A program made the position numbers and the translations under genes. The notes beneath the pieces were generated by a model. It ran no database searches and was not told where the DNA came from. It worked only from the letters and a program-made list of their open reading frames with translations. Positions 19,241 to 26,994 of a stretch of 64,000 nucleotides of DNA are shown here, in pieces (the stretch's first letter is position 1; every line of letters begins with the position of its first letter). The stretch comes from Bacteroides clarus YIT 12056 (GTDB lineage: Bacteria > Bacteroidota > Bacteroidia > Bacteroidales > Bacteroidaceae). The stretch is from contig NZ_FQWK01000006.1 in NCBI RefSeq assembly GCF_900129655.1, forward strand, positions 248,001 through 312,000. The letters run 5' to 3'.

Positions 19241-20491
19241 TTACTTTGAGAGGTTGTTATCCTTTGCTTTATTCTCGGAAACGGCTTTCTTGTTCAGGGA
19301 ATCTGCCGGCTGTTCTTCTTCCTCTTTTGGAACCGCCGCCTGCGCACGCACTTTCATACCCGGAGTGAGTTTGTGGAAACCTTCCGTCACTACTTGCTCG
19401 CCCGCCACCAGTCCGCGCTCAACAACCATATTGTTGCCAAACTCCGGTCCCAGTTCGATGAAACGTTTCTCAACCGTAGAATCGCGGCGCATCACATAAA
19501 TATAAGCGCCGCCCTTTTCAATGGTAACCGCCTTTTGGGGGACCGCTACCGCACCTTCGCGCACATCCAGCAGCAGCTTCACTTTCGTAAACTGTCCCGG
19601 CAGCAAGACCCTGTTCGGATTGGGCATCTCGGCGCGAACGGAGAATGTACCCGTTTGCGGGTCGACTTGCGGTTCGGCAAAGTCTACATAACCTTTATAG
19701 GGATAGACAGTGTTATCAGCCAAAGTAATCGTAATATTGGGTTGCCAGGAACGGGTAGAATCCTGACGGCCTATCTCGATATTGCGTTCCTTGCTTTTAA
19801 GGTAATCCAATGCGGTCATACTGAAGTCCACCAATACGGTATCGCTCTTCACCACGGTAGCGAGCAACGATTTGGCTCCCGGACCTACCAATGTTCCCAA
19901 GTCCACGTTTCTTTCACTGATATGTCCCGACAAGGGGGAACGCACGATTGTATACCCCAGTTCCAGTTCCGCCTGATCCAAATCGGCCTGGCTCATGGAA
20001 ACGGAAGCCTCGGCGGTTTCATAAGCGGCCTGCGCATTATCCAAATCCAATTGGCTGGCGGCATTCTGCGCATACAAAGGGCGAATACGCTCCAGGTCAC
20101 GTTTGGCCTTCAACGCCTGCGCCTCGTCTTTCTTCAACTGCGCGCGGGCCTTATCAGCCTTTGCACGGTACTGGTCCTGATTGATGACAAACAAGACTTG
20201 ATTCTTTGTTACATACTTACCTTCGGCGAAAAGCATACTCTCCAGGTATCCCTCTACGCGCGCACGAACTTCTACAAACTGCTGCGCGCGAATACGGCCT
20301 ACATATTCGCCAAAAATTTCCACATCACCAACTTCGGCAGGCTCCACAATCACAGTGGGCGCTTCCGGCTGAACTTTCTTCGGCCAGGTCAATATCAGAT
20401 AACCGGCAAGCAGTACCGCCATACAGGCTATCATCATTATTACCCTTTTCTTTCTCAGCTTTAATTCTCTTTTCGTAAAAAATAGTCTCAT
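19241..20491 (-). CDS. RND efflux periplasmic adaptor (membrane fusion protein)
   Basis: This 416-residue protein has an N-terminal membrane helix (VIMMIACMAVLLAGYLIL) and the order barrel-sandwich, coiled-coil hairpin, barrel-sandwich, beta-barrel seen in AcrA-type adaptors. The segments include VGRIRAQQFVEVRARVEGYL, a helical stretch rich in Ala/Lys/Glu and ELGYTIVRSPLSGHISERNV. I chose ATG 20491 (MRLFFTKRELKLRKKR); the open frame extends to 20554 but that extension is unlike the family. It is first in the efflux operon, with a long leader and a palindrome over the promoter. Confidence 0.9.
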   Translation of the reverse strand: MRLFFTKRELKLRKKRVIMMIACMAVLLAGYLILTWPKKVQPEAPTVIVEPAEVGDVEIFGEYVGRIRAQQFVEVRARVEGYLESMLFAEGKYVTKNQVLFVINQDQYRAKADKARAQLKKDEAQALKAKRDLERIRPLYAQNAASQLDLDNAQAAYETAEASVSMSQADLDQAELELGYTIVRSPLSGHISERNVDLGTLVGPGAKSLLATVVKSDTVLVDFSMTALDYLKSKERNIEIGRQDSTRSWQPNITITLADNTVYPYKGYVDFAEPQVDPQTGTFSVRAEMPNPNRVLLPGQFTKVKLLLDVREGAVAVPQKAVTIEKGGAYIYVMRRDSTVEKRFIELGPEFGNNMVVERGLVAGEQVVTEGFHKLTPGMKVRAQAAVPKEEEEQPADSLNKKAVSENKAKDNNLSK

Positions 20492-20662
20492 GCTTGTTTG
20501 TTTATTAAAATTAACCCTGTTTCTCTTTTCAAAGCAAACGCGATGCCAAAACACAACAAAGGCTATATTTGTTATATAATAGTTTAGTTATCAGCTATAA
20601 GCATACGCATAAAGTATCCCCGTCACATTCATCTTCCACACTTGCATTGTAGAAAATCTCCA

Positions 20663-20682
20663 CAAATGTAGAATTATTCTAC
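20663..20682 (-). promoter_or_regulatory. Efflux-operon promoter overlapped by an operator-like palindrome
   Basis: TACATTTG on the minus strand (20663-20670) is a consensus -7 box. The perfect palindrome GTAGAATTATTCTAC (20668-20682) overlaps it and extends into the spacer, and a half-site GTAGAA occurs at 20649-20654. A site in this position would let a repressor block transcription. No regulator gene is adjacent, so the binder is unknown. Confidence 0.5.
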
Positions 20683-20746
20683 GAACTACTTCTCATTAAA
20701 AACACATAAAATCCCATTTTTCCTCTCCAGTCATTGAGAAAAACAC

Positions 20747-20754
20747 TATCTTTA
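20747..20754 (+). promoter_or_regulatory. Probable -7 box of the 89-aa gene
   Basis: TATCTTTA differs from the TAnnTTTG consensus at one base and lies 40 bp before the ATG at 20795. Confidence 0.4.
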
Positions 20755-20794
20755 CCGAAAATAATTCAATTTATTCACATAAAAAGTAAAGATT

Positions 20795-21064
20795 ATGGCA
20801 AGTAGAAAAGTATTGAAGAAGAACGTCAACTATATCGCCGGTGAGTTATTCACCGAATGTCTTGTGAACAGTCTGTATGTACCCGGAACAGACAAGAAGA
20901 AAGCCGACGAGCTAATGAGTGAGATTCTGAAAATGCAAGATGAATTCATCAGCCGCATCAGCCACACCGAACCGGGAAATGTAAAAGGTTACTACAAAAA
21001 ATTCCGTTCTGATTTTAACGCAAAAGTAGACGAAATCATTGAAGCTATCGGCAAACTTAAATAA
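20795..21064 (+). CDS. Conserved small hypothetical protein
   Basis: This 89-residue, mostly helical, charged protein (MASRKVLKKNVNYIAGELFT... ending in DEIIEAIGKLK) has no signal peptide or membrane segment. I do not recognise a characterised family. It is separated by 5 bp from the acyltransferase gene and is probably translated from the same message. Good codon usage, a near-consensus promoter and the tight spacing support it as a real gene. Confidence 0.7.
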   Translation: MASRKVLKKNVNYIAGELFTECLVNSLYVPGTDKKKADELMSEILKMQDEFISRISHTEPGNVKGYYKKFRSDFNAKVDEIIEAIGKLK

Positions 21065-21069
21065 TAAGA

Positions 21070-21624
21070 ATGAAGAAAAGACTATATAGTTTTATCTATT
21101 ATCGCCTGTTAGGCTGGAAAACAAATGTAACAGTGCCCAACTATGACAAATGCATCATCTGCGCGGCACCGCATACATCCAACTGGGATTTATTTATCGG
21201 CAAACTGTTTTACGGCGCCATCGGACGGAAGACCAGCTTCATGATGAAAAAAGAGTGGTTTTTCTTTCCTTTGGGATTGATATTCAAAGCCGTCGGCGGA
21301 ATACCGGTAGACCGGAGCCGGAATACTTCCTTGGTAGACCAGATGGCCAACAAATTTGCCGAAAGCAAACAGTTCCATTTGGCCATCACCCCGGAAGGAA
21401 CGCGTAAACCCAACCCTAACTGGAAAAAGGGATTTTACTTCATTGCATTGAAAGCGCAAGTTCCCATCATGCTCATCGGTATAGATTATCCTTCCAAGAC
21501 CATAACTTCCACCAAGGCAATAATGCCGACGGGAGATTTTGAAAAGGATATGCATGAGATAAAACTCTATTTCAAGGACTTTCATGGAAAGATTCCCGAG
21601 AACTTCTCAATCGGAACGATTTAA
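21070..21624 (+). CDS. Lysophospholipid acyltransferase-like protein (PlsC superfamily)
   Basis: This 184-residue protein is short for the family but has its motifs in order: HTSNWD (HxxxxD catalytic), GGIPVDRSRN (substrate binding) and TPEGTRKPNPNWKKGFYFIA (third motif). PlsC-superfamily enzymes transfer acyl chains to lysophospholipids or related acceptors at the inner membrane. The short form with the HTSNWDLF motif is a distinct subgroup, so the exact acceptor is uncertain. The nitrilase gene begins 30 bp downstream. Confidence 0.8.
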   Translation: MKKRLYSFIYYRLLGWKTNVTVPNYDKCIICAAPHTSNWDLFIGKLFYGAIGRKTSFMMKKEWFFFPLGLIFKAVGGIPVDRSRNTSLVDQMANKFAESKQFHLAITPEGTRKPNPNWKKGFYFIALKAQVPIMLIGIDYPSKTITSTKAIMPTGDFEKDMHEIKLYFKDFHGKIPENFSIGTI

Positions 21625-21654
21625 AAAAACGGTTTCCGACAACCGTTCGTCACA

Positions 21655-22494
21655 ATGAACCGACTACGTGTCAGTATCCTGCAAACGGATATTGCTTGGG
21701 AAAATAAACAAGACAATCTCCGTCGTCTTCGCGAAAAGCTGGAAACACTTCGCGGAGCGGCGGAGATTGTTGTTTTGCCGGAGACTTTTTCTACCGGATT
21801 CAGCATGAATACCGATAAACTGGCGGAACCGGTAACGGGCGACACCATCACCACGCTGCGCCAATGGGCGTCTGAATACCGGATAGCCATCGCCGGAAGC
21901 TACATTTCCTGCGAAGAAAACTCCGTTTCATCCGAAGATAATCCATTATCCCGCGAATATCCCGCCTATTACAACCGCGCCTTTTTCCTCACTCCCGAAG
22001 GAGAAGCCTATTTTTACGACAAGCGGCACTTGTTCCGCATGGGCAACGAAACGGAACATTTCACGGCGGGCAATCGCCGTACCGTAATCCCTTACCGGGG
22101 CTGGAACATACTGTTGCTCGTCTGCTACGACCTTCGTTTCCCCGTATGGAGCAGGAATGTAAACAACGGATACGACCTGTTGATTTACGTCGCCAACTGG
22201 CCTGTACCCCGGCGAAAAGTCTGGGACGTTCTTTTGCAAGCGCGTGCGCTGGAGAACATAAGTTACGTCTGCGGCGTAAACCGTGTCGGTAAAGACGGTA
22301 ATCGATTCCCTTACGACGGCGGCAGCGCAATCTACTCATATAAGGGCGAACTGATGGCTCAGGTACCCGACAATGAAGAAGGGACAGCCACCGTACCCCT
22401 CGAACTTTCCGCGCTGCAAGCATTCAGAAACAAGTTTCCCGCATGGAAAGATGCGGATTCTTTCACTATCGTTTCAGATAATAGTTCACGGTAG
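21655..22494 (+). CDS. Nitrilase-superfamily amidohydrolase, omega-amidase-like
   Basis: This 279-residue cytoplasmic enzyme shows the Glu-Lys-Cys triad in VVLPETFSTGF, FYDKRHLFRMG and LLLVCYDLRFPVWSRN. The motif DKRHLFRMGNE and YDLLIYVANWP match the YafV/omega-amidase branch, which hydrolyses alpha-ketoglutaramate or alpha-ketosuccinamate formed by glutamine transaminases. The substrate call is by family resemblance. Its last 29 bp overlap the end of the convergent SIMPL gene. Confidence 0.85.
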   Translation: MNRLRVSILQTDIAWENKQDNLRRLREKLETLRGAAEIVVLPETFSTGFSMNTDKLAEPVTGDTITTLRQWASEYRIAIAGSYISCEENSVSSEDNPLSREYPAYYNRAFFLTPEGEAYFYDKRHLFRMGNETEHFTAGNRRTVIPYRGWNILLLVCYDLRFPVWSRNVNNGYDLLIYVANWPVPRRKVWDVLLQARALENISYVCGVNRVGKDGNRFPYDGGSAIYSYKGELMAQVPDNEEGTATVPLELSALQAFRNKFPAWKDADSFTIVSDNSSR

Positions 22495-23167
22495 TCACTA
22501 CGCGTATGCTCTTAATATAAGGTGTATTGGCATCTCTGTCCGAAATGGAGAATTGTCCCTGCGAAGCATTCCGTATCTTACCCAGACTGCTGTCCGAGTC
22601 TTTCGCAAACTTCTCGGCTGCGGCACGGGCATTCTTCGTAGCTTCTTCTATCATTTGCGGTTTCACGTCATTCAAGCCCGTAAACTCGTATACCACGTTA
22701 TAGCGGTAATCGCCCCCGCTGATGGCAATACCCTGTTTCAGCAGCTCGGCTTGTTCCGACATCAACTTCCGCACCTTGTCTACATTCTTTGAAGTGACCG
22801 TAATGACCGATGTGGCATTGTACCGATAAGCTATATCACGGTTTCCGTAACGTTCGGCCTGCATGTCTATCACTTCGGGCGGAGCAATGCTGATTTCTTC
22901 TTTAGCGATGCCGTTACTTTCCAGAAACTTTACAATAACTTTGTTCTTCTGCTCCATATTGGCATAAAGCAAAGACGGGTCGTTCCCGATATCCTTATAC
23001 ATCAAAGGCCATATTACCTTATCGGCGGGGACTTCCATCTCAGCCAGCCCTTTTACGCTGACAATACGCTCCTTATCTATAAAATCGTTTATACCCCATT
23101 TTATTACCACTCCCAACAAAACCATACCGACAGCAATAATGGCGGCTTCTGCTTTCCATGTTTTCAT
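22466..23167 (-). CDS. SIMPL-domain (DUF541) periplasmic protein
   Basis: This 233-residue protein has an N-terminal membrane anchor (AAIIAVGMVLLGVVIKWG) and a SIMPL domain beginning ERIVSVKGLAEMEVPADKVIW, with the conserved later stretch NARAAAEKFAKDSDSSLGKI and a terminal VTTVNYYLKR. SIMPL proteins are widespread extracytoplasmic proteins without a settled function; some homologues relate to oxidative stress or export. ATG 23167 is chosen (a second ATG lies at 23173). The 3' end overlaps the nitrilase gene by 29 bp in opposite orientation. Confidence 0.82.
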   Translation of the reverse strand: MKTWKAEAAIIAVGMVLLGVVIKWGINDFIDKERIVSVKGLAEMEVPADKVIWPLMYKDIGNDPSLLYANMEQKNKVIVKFLESNGIAKEEISIAPPEVIDMQAERYGNRDIAYRYNATSVITVTSKNVDKVRKLMSEQAELLKQGIAISGGDYRYNVVYEFTGLNDVKPQMIEEATKNARAAAEKFAKDSDSSLGKIRNASQGQFSISDRDANTPYIKSIRVVTTVNYYLKR

Positions 23168-23212
23168 AATCAATCGTTTTTATTATTAATGCGAATCAAG
23201 AGTTAATAATAG

Positions 23213-23345
23213 AGTAACCTAAGGCTGAAAGGCTTAGAATTTGTCTAATCAGTTAATTATCTAATCTGTTAATCATCTAATCAGTTTAATCAATTTAATT
23301 ATCTAATCAATTTAATCATCTAATCGGTTTAATTGCTCAATCATA
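23213..23345. repeat. Fragment of a dispersed palindrome plus a CTAATC tandem array
   Basis: GTAACCTAAGGCTGAAAGGC (from 23213) matches the end of the large palindromic elements at 39080-39405 and 63001-63330. It is followed by CTAATC words at 23245, 23261, 23277, 23303 and 23320 (steps 16, 16, 26, 17) separated by AGTTTAAT-like spacers. The remaining sequence to the nagA promoter contains nothing I can identify. Confidence 0.7.
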
Positions 23346-23575
23346 CTTAGCTATTTGCTGTTTAAACTCCTGATTCGTCTTATTAAGGAGTGACAACTCC
23401 CTCTAACTCTCTTTAATTCCTATTTTCTTCAAAGTAACGAAATTAAAGTTTTCACTGACCATCATCCCGATTAAAAGATATTAAATAGGTATTTCTTTAA
23501 ACATTACGCATCAAATTTTAGAGTATTTAATGAAAATACCTAAATGCATGGAGTGCATCTTACCCAAAAAGTAGT

Positions 23576-23583
23576 TATTTTTG
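23576..23583 (+). promoter_or_regulatory. -7 box of nagA
   Basis: TATTTTTG lies 62 bp before the ATG at 23646. A small inverted repeat ATGCA...TGCAT lies just upstream, around 23544-23558, and could be an operator. Confidence 0.55.
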
Positions 23584-23645
23584 TCCTTTGAAACGATGTC
23601 TGACGACTGAAACAATTAATTTATTAACACTAACCCCTAAATCCT

Positions 23646-24812
23646 ATGTTGACTCAACTTATCAACGCACGCATCCTGACCCCGCAAGGTTGGCTCAAGG
23701 ATGGTTCCGTACTCATCAGAGACGGGAAAATTTTAGAAGTAACCAATTGCGACCTTGCCGTTATCGGCGCACAACTGATTGATGTAAAAGGAATGTATGT
23801 ACTGCCCGGCGGTGTAGAAATCCATGCACATGGCGGCGGCGGACGCGACTTTATGGAATGTACCGAAGACGCTTTTCGCGGTGCCGTAAAAACTCACATG
23901 AAATACGGAACCACCAGCATATTCCCCACCCTGTCCTCTTCTACCGTACCGATGATTGAACAGGCGGCAGAGACTTGTACGAAGATGATGGCGGAAAAAG
24001 ACAGCCCGATACTGGGTCTGCACCTCGAAGGCCACTATCTGAACATGGCGATGGCCGGCGGACAGATGCCCGAGAACATCAAGAACCCCGATCCCAACGA
24101 ATATATCCCCATCGTAGAAAACTGGCACTGCATCAAGCGTTGGGACGCCGCTCCTGAATTACCCGGAGCCATGCAGTTCGGTAAATACATCACCGGAAAA
24201 GGCATCTTGGCCTCGGTAGCCCATACCCAAGCCGAATTTGAAGATATACGCACCGCCTATGAAGCCGGATATACGCATGCCACGCACTTCTACAACGCGA
24301 TGCCCGGATTCCATAAACGCCGTGAATATAAATACGAAGGTACCGTGGAGAGCATCTACCTCATGGACGACATGACCGTGGAAGTAGTGGCCGACGGTAT
24401 CCACGTACCACCCACAATCCTGCGCCTGGTCTACAAGATAAAAGGCGTGGAACGGATGTGCGCCATCACCGATGCTCTGGCATGTGCCGCCAGCGACAGC
24501 AAGGAAGCTTTCGACCCGCGTGTCATCATTGAGGACGGCGTATGCAAGCTGGCCGACCACTCCGCCCTTGCCGGCAGCGTGGCAACGATGGACCGCCTGA
24601 TACGCACAATGGTACAGAAGGCCGACATACCATTGGCGGACGCCGTGCGTATGGTGTCCGAAACACCGGCTCGCATTATGGGCGTATACGACCGTAAGGG
24701 TTCGCTCCAGAAAGGAAAAGACGCCGACATTATCGTAATGGACGAAGATTTGAAAATCAGAGCGGTATGGGCAATGGGCAAATTAGTGCCTGAAACCGAT
24801 ACTTTATCATAA
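23646..24812 (+). CDS. nagA: N-acetylglucosamine-6-phosphate deacetylase
   Basis: This 388-residue amidohydrolase removes the acetyl group from GlcNAc-6-phosphate during amino-sugar catabolism. Metal and active-site motifs are visible: the HxH of VEIHAHGGGG, LHLEGHYLN with the metal-binding Glu, SVAHTQAE, HATHFYNAM and the catalytic Asp in CAITDALACA. It lies upstream of the NagB-like/PIG-L fusion gene, which has its own promoter, so the two form an amino-sugar cluster. Confidence 0.92.
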   Translation: MLTQLINARILTPQGWLKDGSVLIRDGKILEVTNCDLAVIGAQLIDVKGMYVLPGGVEIHAHGGGGRDFMECTEDAFRGAVKTHMKYGTTSIFPTLSSSTVPMIEQAAETCTKMMAEKDSPILGLHLEGHYLNMAMAGGQMPENIKNPDPNEYIPIVENWHCIKRWDAAPELPGAMQFGKYITGKGILASVAHTQAEFEDIRTAYEAGYTHATHFYNAMPGFHKRREYKYEGTVESIYLMDDMTVEVVADGIHVPPTILRLVYKIKGVERMCAITDALACAASDSKEAFDPRVIIEDGVCKLADHSALAGSVATMDRLIRTMVQKADIPLADAVRMVSETPARIMGVYDRKGSLQKGKDADIIVMDEDLKIRAVWAMGKLVPETDTLS

Positions 24813-24851
24813 AATTTATTTCAACATAATGCGAATGAACTTTGTTTTTCG

Positions 24852-24859
24852 TATTTTTG
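24852..24859 (+). promoter_or_regulatory. -7 box of the NagB-like fusion gene
   Basis: TATTTTTG lies 54 bp before the ATG at 24914 and supports that start over upstream in-frame codons. Confidence 0.55.
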
Positions 24860-24913
24860 TTAAGTTTTGAACAAGCGAACAGCTTTAATCATTTATTAAT
24901 AACCAATTATTGT

Positions 24914-26905
24914 ATGAAAACCAATCTTAGTTCTCAAATTACTCTGAACAGAGTATCCCCCAGGTACTATCGACCTGAGAACGCTTTCGAGCGATCGGTA
25001 CTGACACGTCTCGAAAAAATTCCGACAGACATTTACGAGTCTCCCGAAGAAGGAGCCAACCAGATTGCTTTGGATATCGCACAAGTGATTCGTGACAAGC
25101 AGAAAGCCGGACGTTTCTGCGTATTGGCGCTGGCCGGCGGTAACTCGCCGCGCAATGTCTATTCAGCCCTCGTGCGTATGCATAAGGAAGAAGGACTGAG
25201 TTTCCGCAATGTAGTGGTATTCAACCTGTACGAATATTATCCGCTGGCTTCGGACGCAGTCAACAGCAACCTCAACGCATTGAAGGAAATGCTGCTCGAC
25301 CACGTGGACATTGACATGCAGAACGTATTCAGCCCCAACGGTACTATCGCCAAAGACACCATTTTCGAATATTGCCGCTTGTACGAGCAACGCATCGAAA
25401 GCTTCGGCGGTATCGACGTAGCCGTATTGGGTATCGGACGTGTCGGCAACATCGGTTTCAACGAACCGGGTTCGCGCCTGAACTCCACCACCCGTTTGAT
25501 TTTGCTGGACAGCGACTCACGCAACGAAGCGTCCAAGATGTTCGGAAGCATTGAAAGCACTCCGGTAAGCTCCATTACAATGGGTGTAGCCACAATTCTC
25601 TCGGCCAAGAAAGTATATTTGCTGGCATGGGGTGAAGAAAAGGCCAAAATGGTAAAAGAGTGTGTAGAAGGCAACGTAACAGATACAATCCCCGCATCTT
25701 ACCTGCAAACGCACAACAATGCCCATATCGCCATCGACCTTTCGGCAGCCGCCAACCTGACACGTATCCAACGTCCCTGGCTGGTAACTTCCTGCGAATG
25801 GAACGACAAGCTGATTCGCAGCGCCATCGTCTGGTTGTGCCAACTGACCGGAAAACCGATTCTGAAGCTGACCAACAAAGACTACAACGAAAACGGTTTG
25901 AGCGAACTGCTTGCCCTTTACGGCTCTGCATACAACGTAAATATCAAGATTTTCAACGACCTGCAGCATACCATCACCGGTTGGCCGGGCGGCAAGCCGA
26001 ACGCAGACGACACCTATCGTCCCGAACGCGCTAAACCGTATCCCAAACGTGTCGTTGTATTCTCTCCGCACCCGGATGATGACGTCATCTCTATGGGCGG
26101 TACTATCCGCCGTCTGGTAGAGCAGAAACATGACGTGCATGTGGCATACGAGACTTCCGGTAACATTGCCGTAGGCGATGAAGAAGTAATCCGCTTCCTG
26201 CACTTCATCAACGGCTTCAACCAGCTCTTCAACAACAGCGAAGACCAGGTCATCAACGAGAAATACACCGAAATCCGCAACTATCTGAAAGATAAGAAAG
26301 ACGGCGATATGGATACCCGCGATATCCTGACCATCAAAGGGCTGATTCGTCGCGGCGAAGCGCGTACGGCATGTACTTATAACAATATCCCGTTGGATCA
26401 CTGCCACTTCCTCGACCTGCCGTTCTATGAAACGGGTAAGATTCAGAAGAACCCTATCAGCGAAGCCGACGTGGAAATCGTACGCAACCTGTTGCGCGAA
26501 GTGAAACCCCACCAAATCTTTGTTGCCGGTGACCTTGCCGACCCGCACGGAACACACCGTGTTTGTACGGATGCCGTATTTGCCGCTATCGACCTTGAAA
26601 AGGAAGAAGGCGCCAAATGGCTGAAAGACTGCCGCATCTGGATGTACCGCGGCGCATGGGCAGAGTGGGAAATTGAAAACATCGAAATGGCGGTGCCCAT
26701 CAGTCCCGAGGAATTGCGCGCCAAACGTAACTCTATCCTGAAGCACCAAAGCCAGATGGAAAGCGCACCGTTCCTCGGTAACGACGAGCGCCTGTTCTGG
26801 CAACGCAGTGAAGACCGCAACCGCGGTACAGCCGCACTGTACGACAGCTTGGGTCTGGCATCTTACGAAGCCATGGAAGCATTCGTAGAATACATTCCGC
26901 TGTAA
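24914..26905 (+). CDS. NagB-like domain fused to PIG-L/LmbE deacetylase domain
   Basis: This 663-residue protein is usually labelled glucosamine-6-phosphate deaminase. Residues about 35-290 follow the NagB fold closely, but the catalytic residues of E. coli NagB are replaced: the MDEY motif (Asp72) is LYEY, and GNDGHIAFNEP (Asp141, His143) is GRVGNIGFNEP, keeping only the Glu. Residues about 375-640 form a PIG-L domain with an intact zinc motif SPHPDDDVISMGG and a downstream ADPHGTHRVC histidine pair. I infer a zinc-dependent N-deacetylase with a ligand-sensing or structural NagB-like domain. It is followed by a strong terminator. Confidence 0.85.
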   Translation: MKTNLSSQITLNRVSPRYYRPENAFERSVLTRLEKIPTDIYESPEEGANQIALDIAQVIRDKQKAGRFCVLALAGGNSPRNVYSALVRMHKEEGLSFRNVVVFNLYEYYPLASDAVNSNLNALKEMLLDHVDIDMQNVFSPNGTIAKDTIFEYCRLYEQRIESFGGIDVAVLGIGRVGNIGFNEPGSRLNSTTRLILLDSDSRNEASKMFGSIESTPVSSITMGVATILSAKKVYLLAWGEEKAKMVKECVEGNVTDTIPASYLQTHNNAHIAIDLSAAANLTRIQRPWLVTSCEWNDKLIRSAIVWLCQLTGKPILKLTNKDYNENGLSELLALYGSAYNVNIKIFNDLQHTITGWPGGKPNADDTYRPERAKPYPKRVVVFSPHPDDDVISMGGTIRRLVEQKHDVHVAYETSGNIAVGDEEVIRFLHFINGFNQLFNNSEDQVINEKYTEIRNYLKDKKDGDMDTRDILTIKGLIRRGEARTACTYNNIPLDHCHFLDLPFYETGKIQKNPISEADVEIVRNLLREVKPHQIFVAGDLADPHGTHRVCTDAVFAAIDLEKEEGAKWLKDCRIWMYRGAWAEWEIENIEMAVPISPEELRAKRNSILKHQSQMESAPFLGNDERLFWQRSEDRNRGTAALYDSLGLASYEAMEAFVEYIPL

Positions 26906-26927
26906 ATGTTTACTAAATAGCGATAAG

Positions 26928-26962
26928 AGAGTGGGAAGCGATGAACTTCCCACTCTTTTTTT
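26928..26962 (+). terminator. Rho-independent terminator after the NagB-like gene
   Basis: AGAGTGGGAAG (26928-26938) pairs perfectly with CTTCCCACTCT (26946-26956), followed by a T-run. Confidence 0.9.
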
Positions 26963-26965
26963 GTG

Positions 26966-26973
26966 TATTTTTG
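26966..26973 (+). promoter_or_regulatory. -7 box of the secreted amidase gene
   Basis: TATTTTTG starts four bases after the preceding terminator and lies 21 bp before the ATG at 26995. Confidence 0.6.
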
Positions 26974-26994
26974 TACGGTACTTAACTATTGAAT

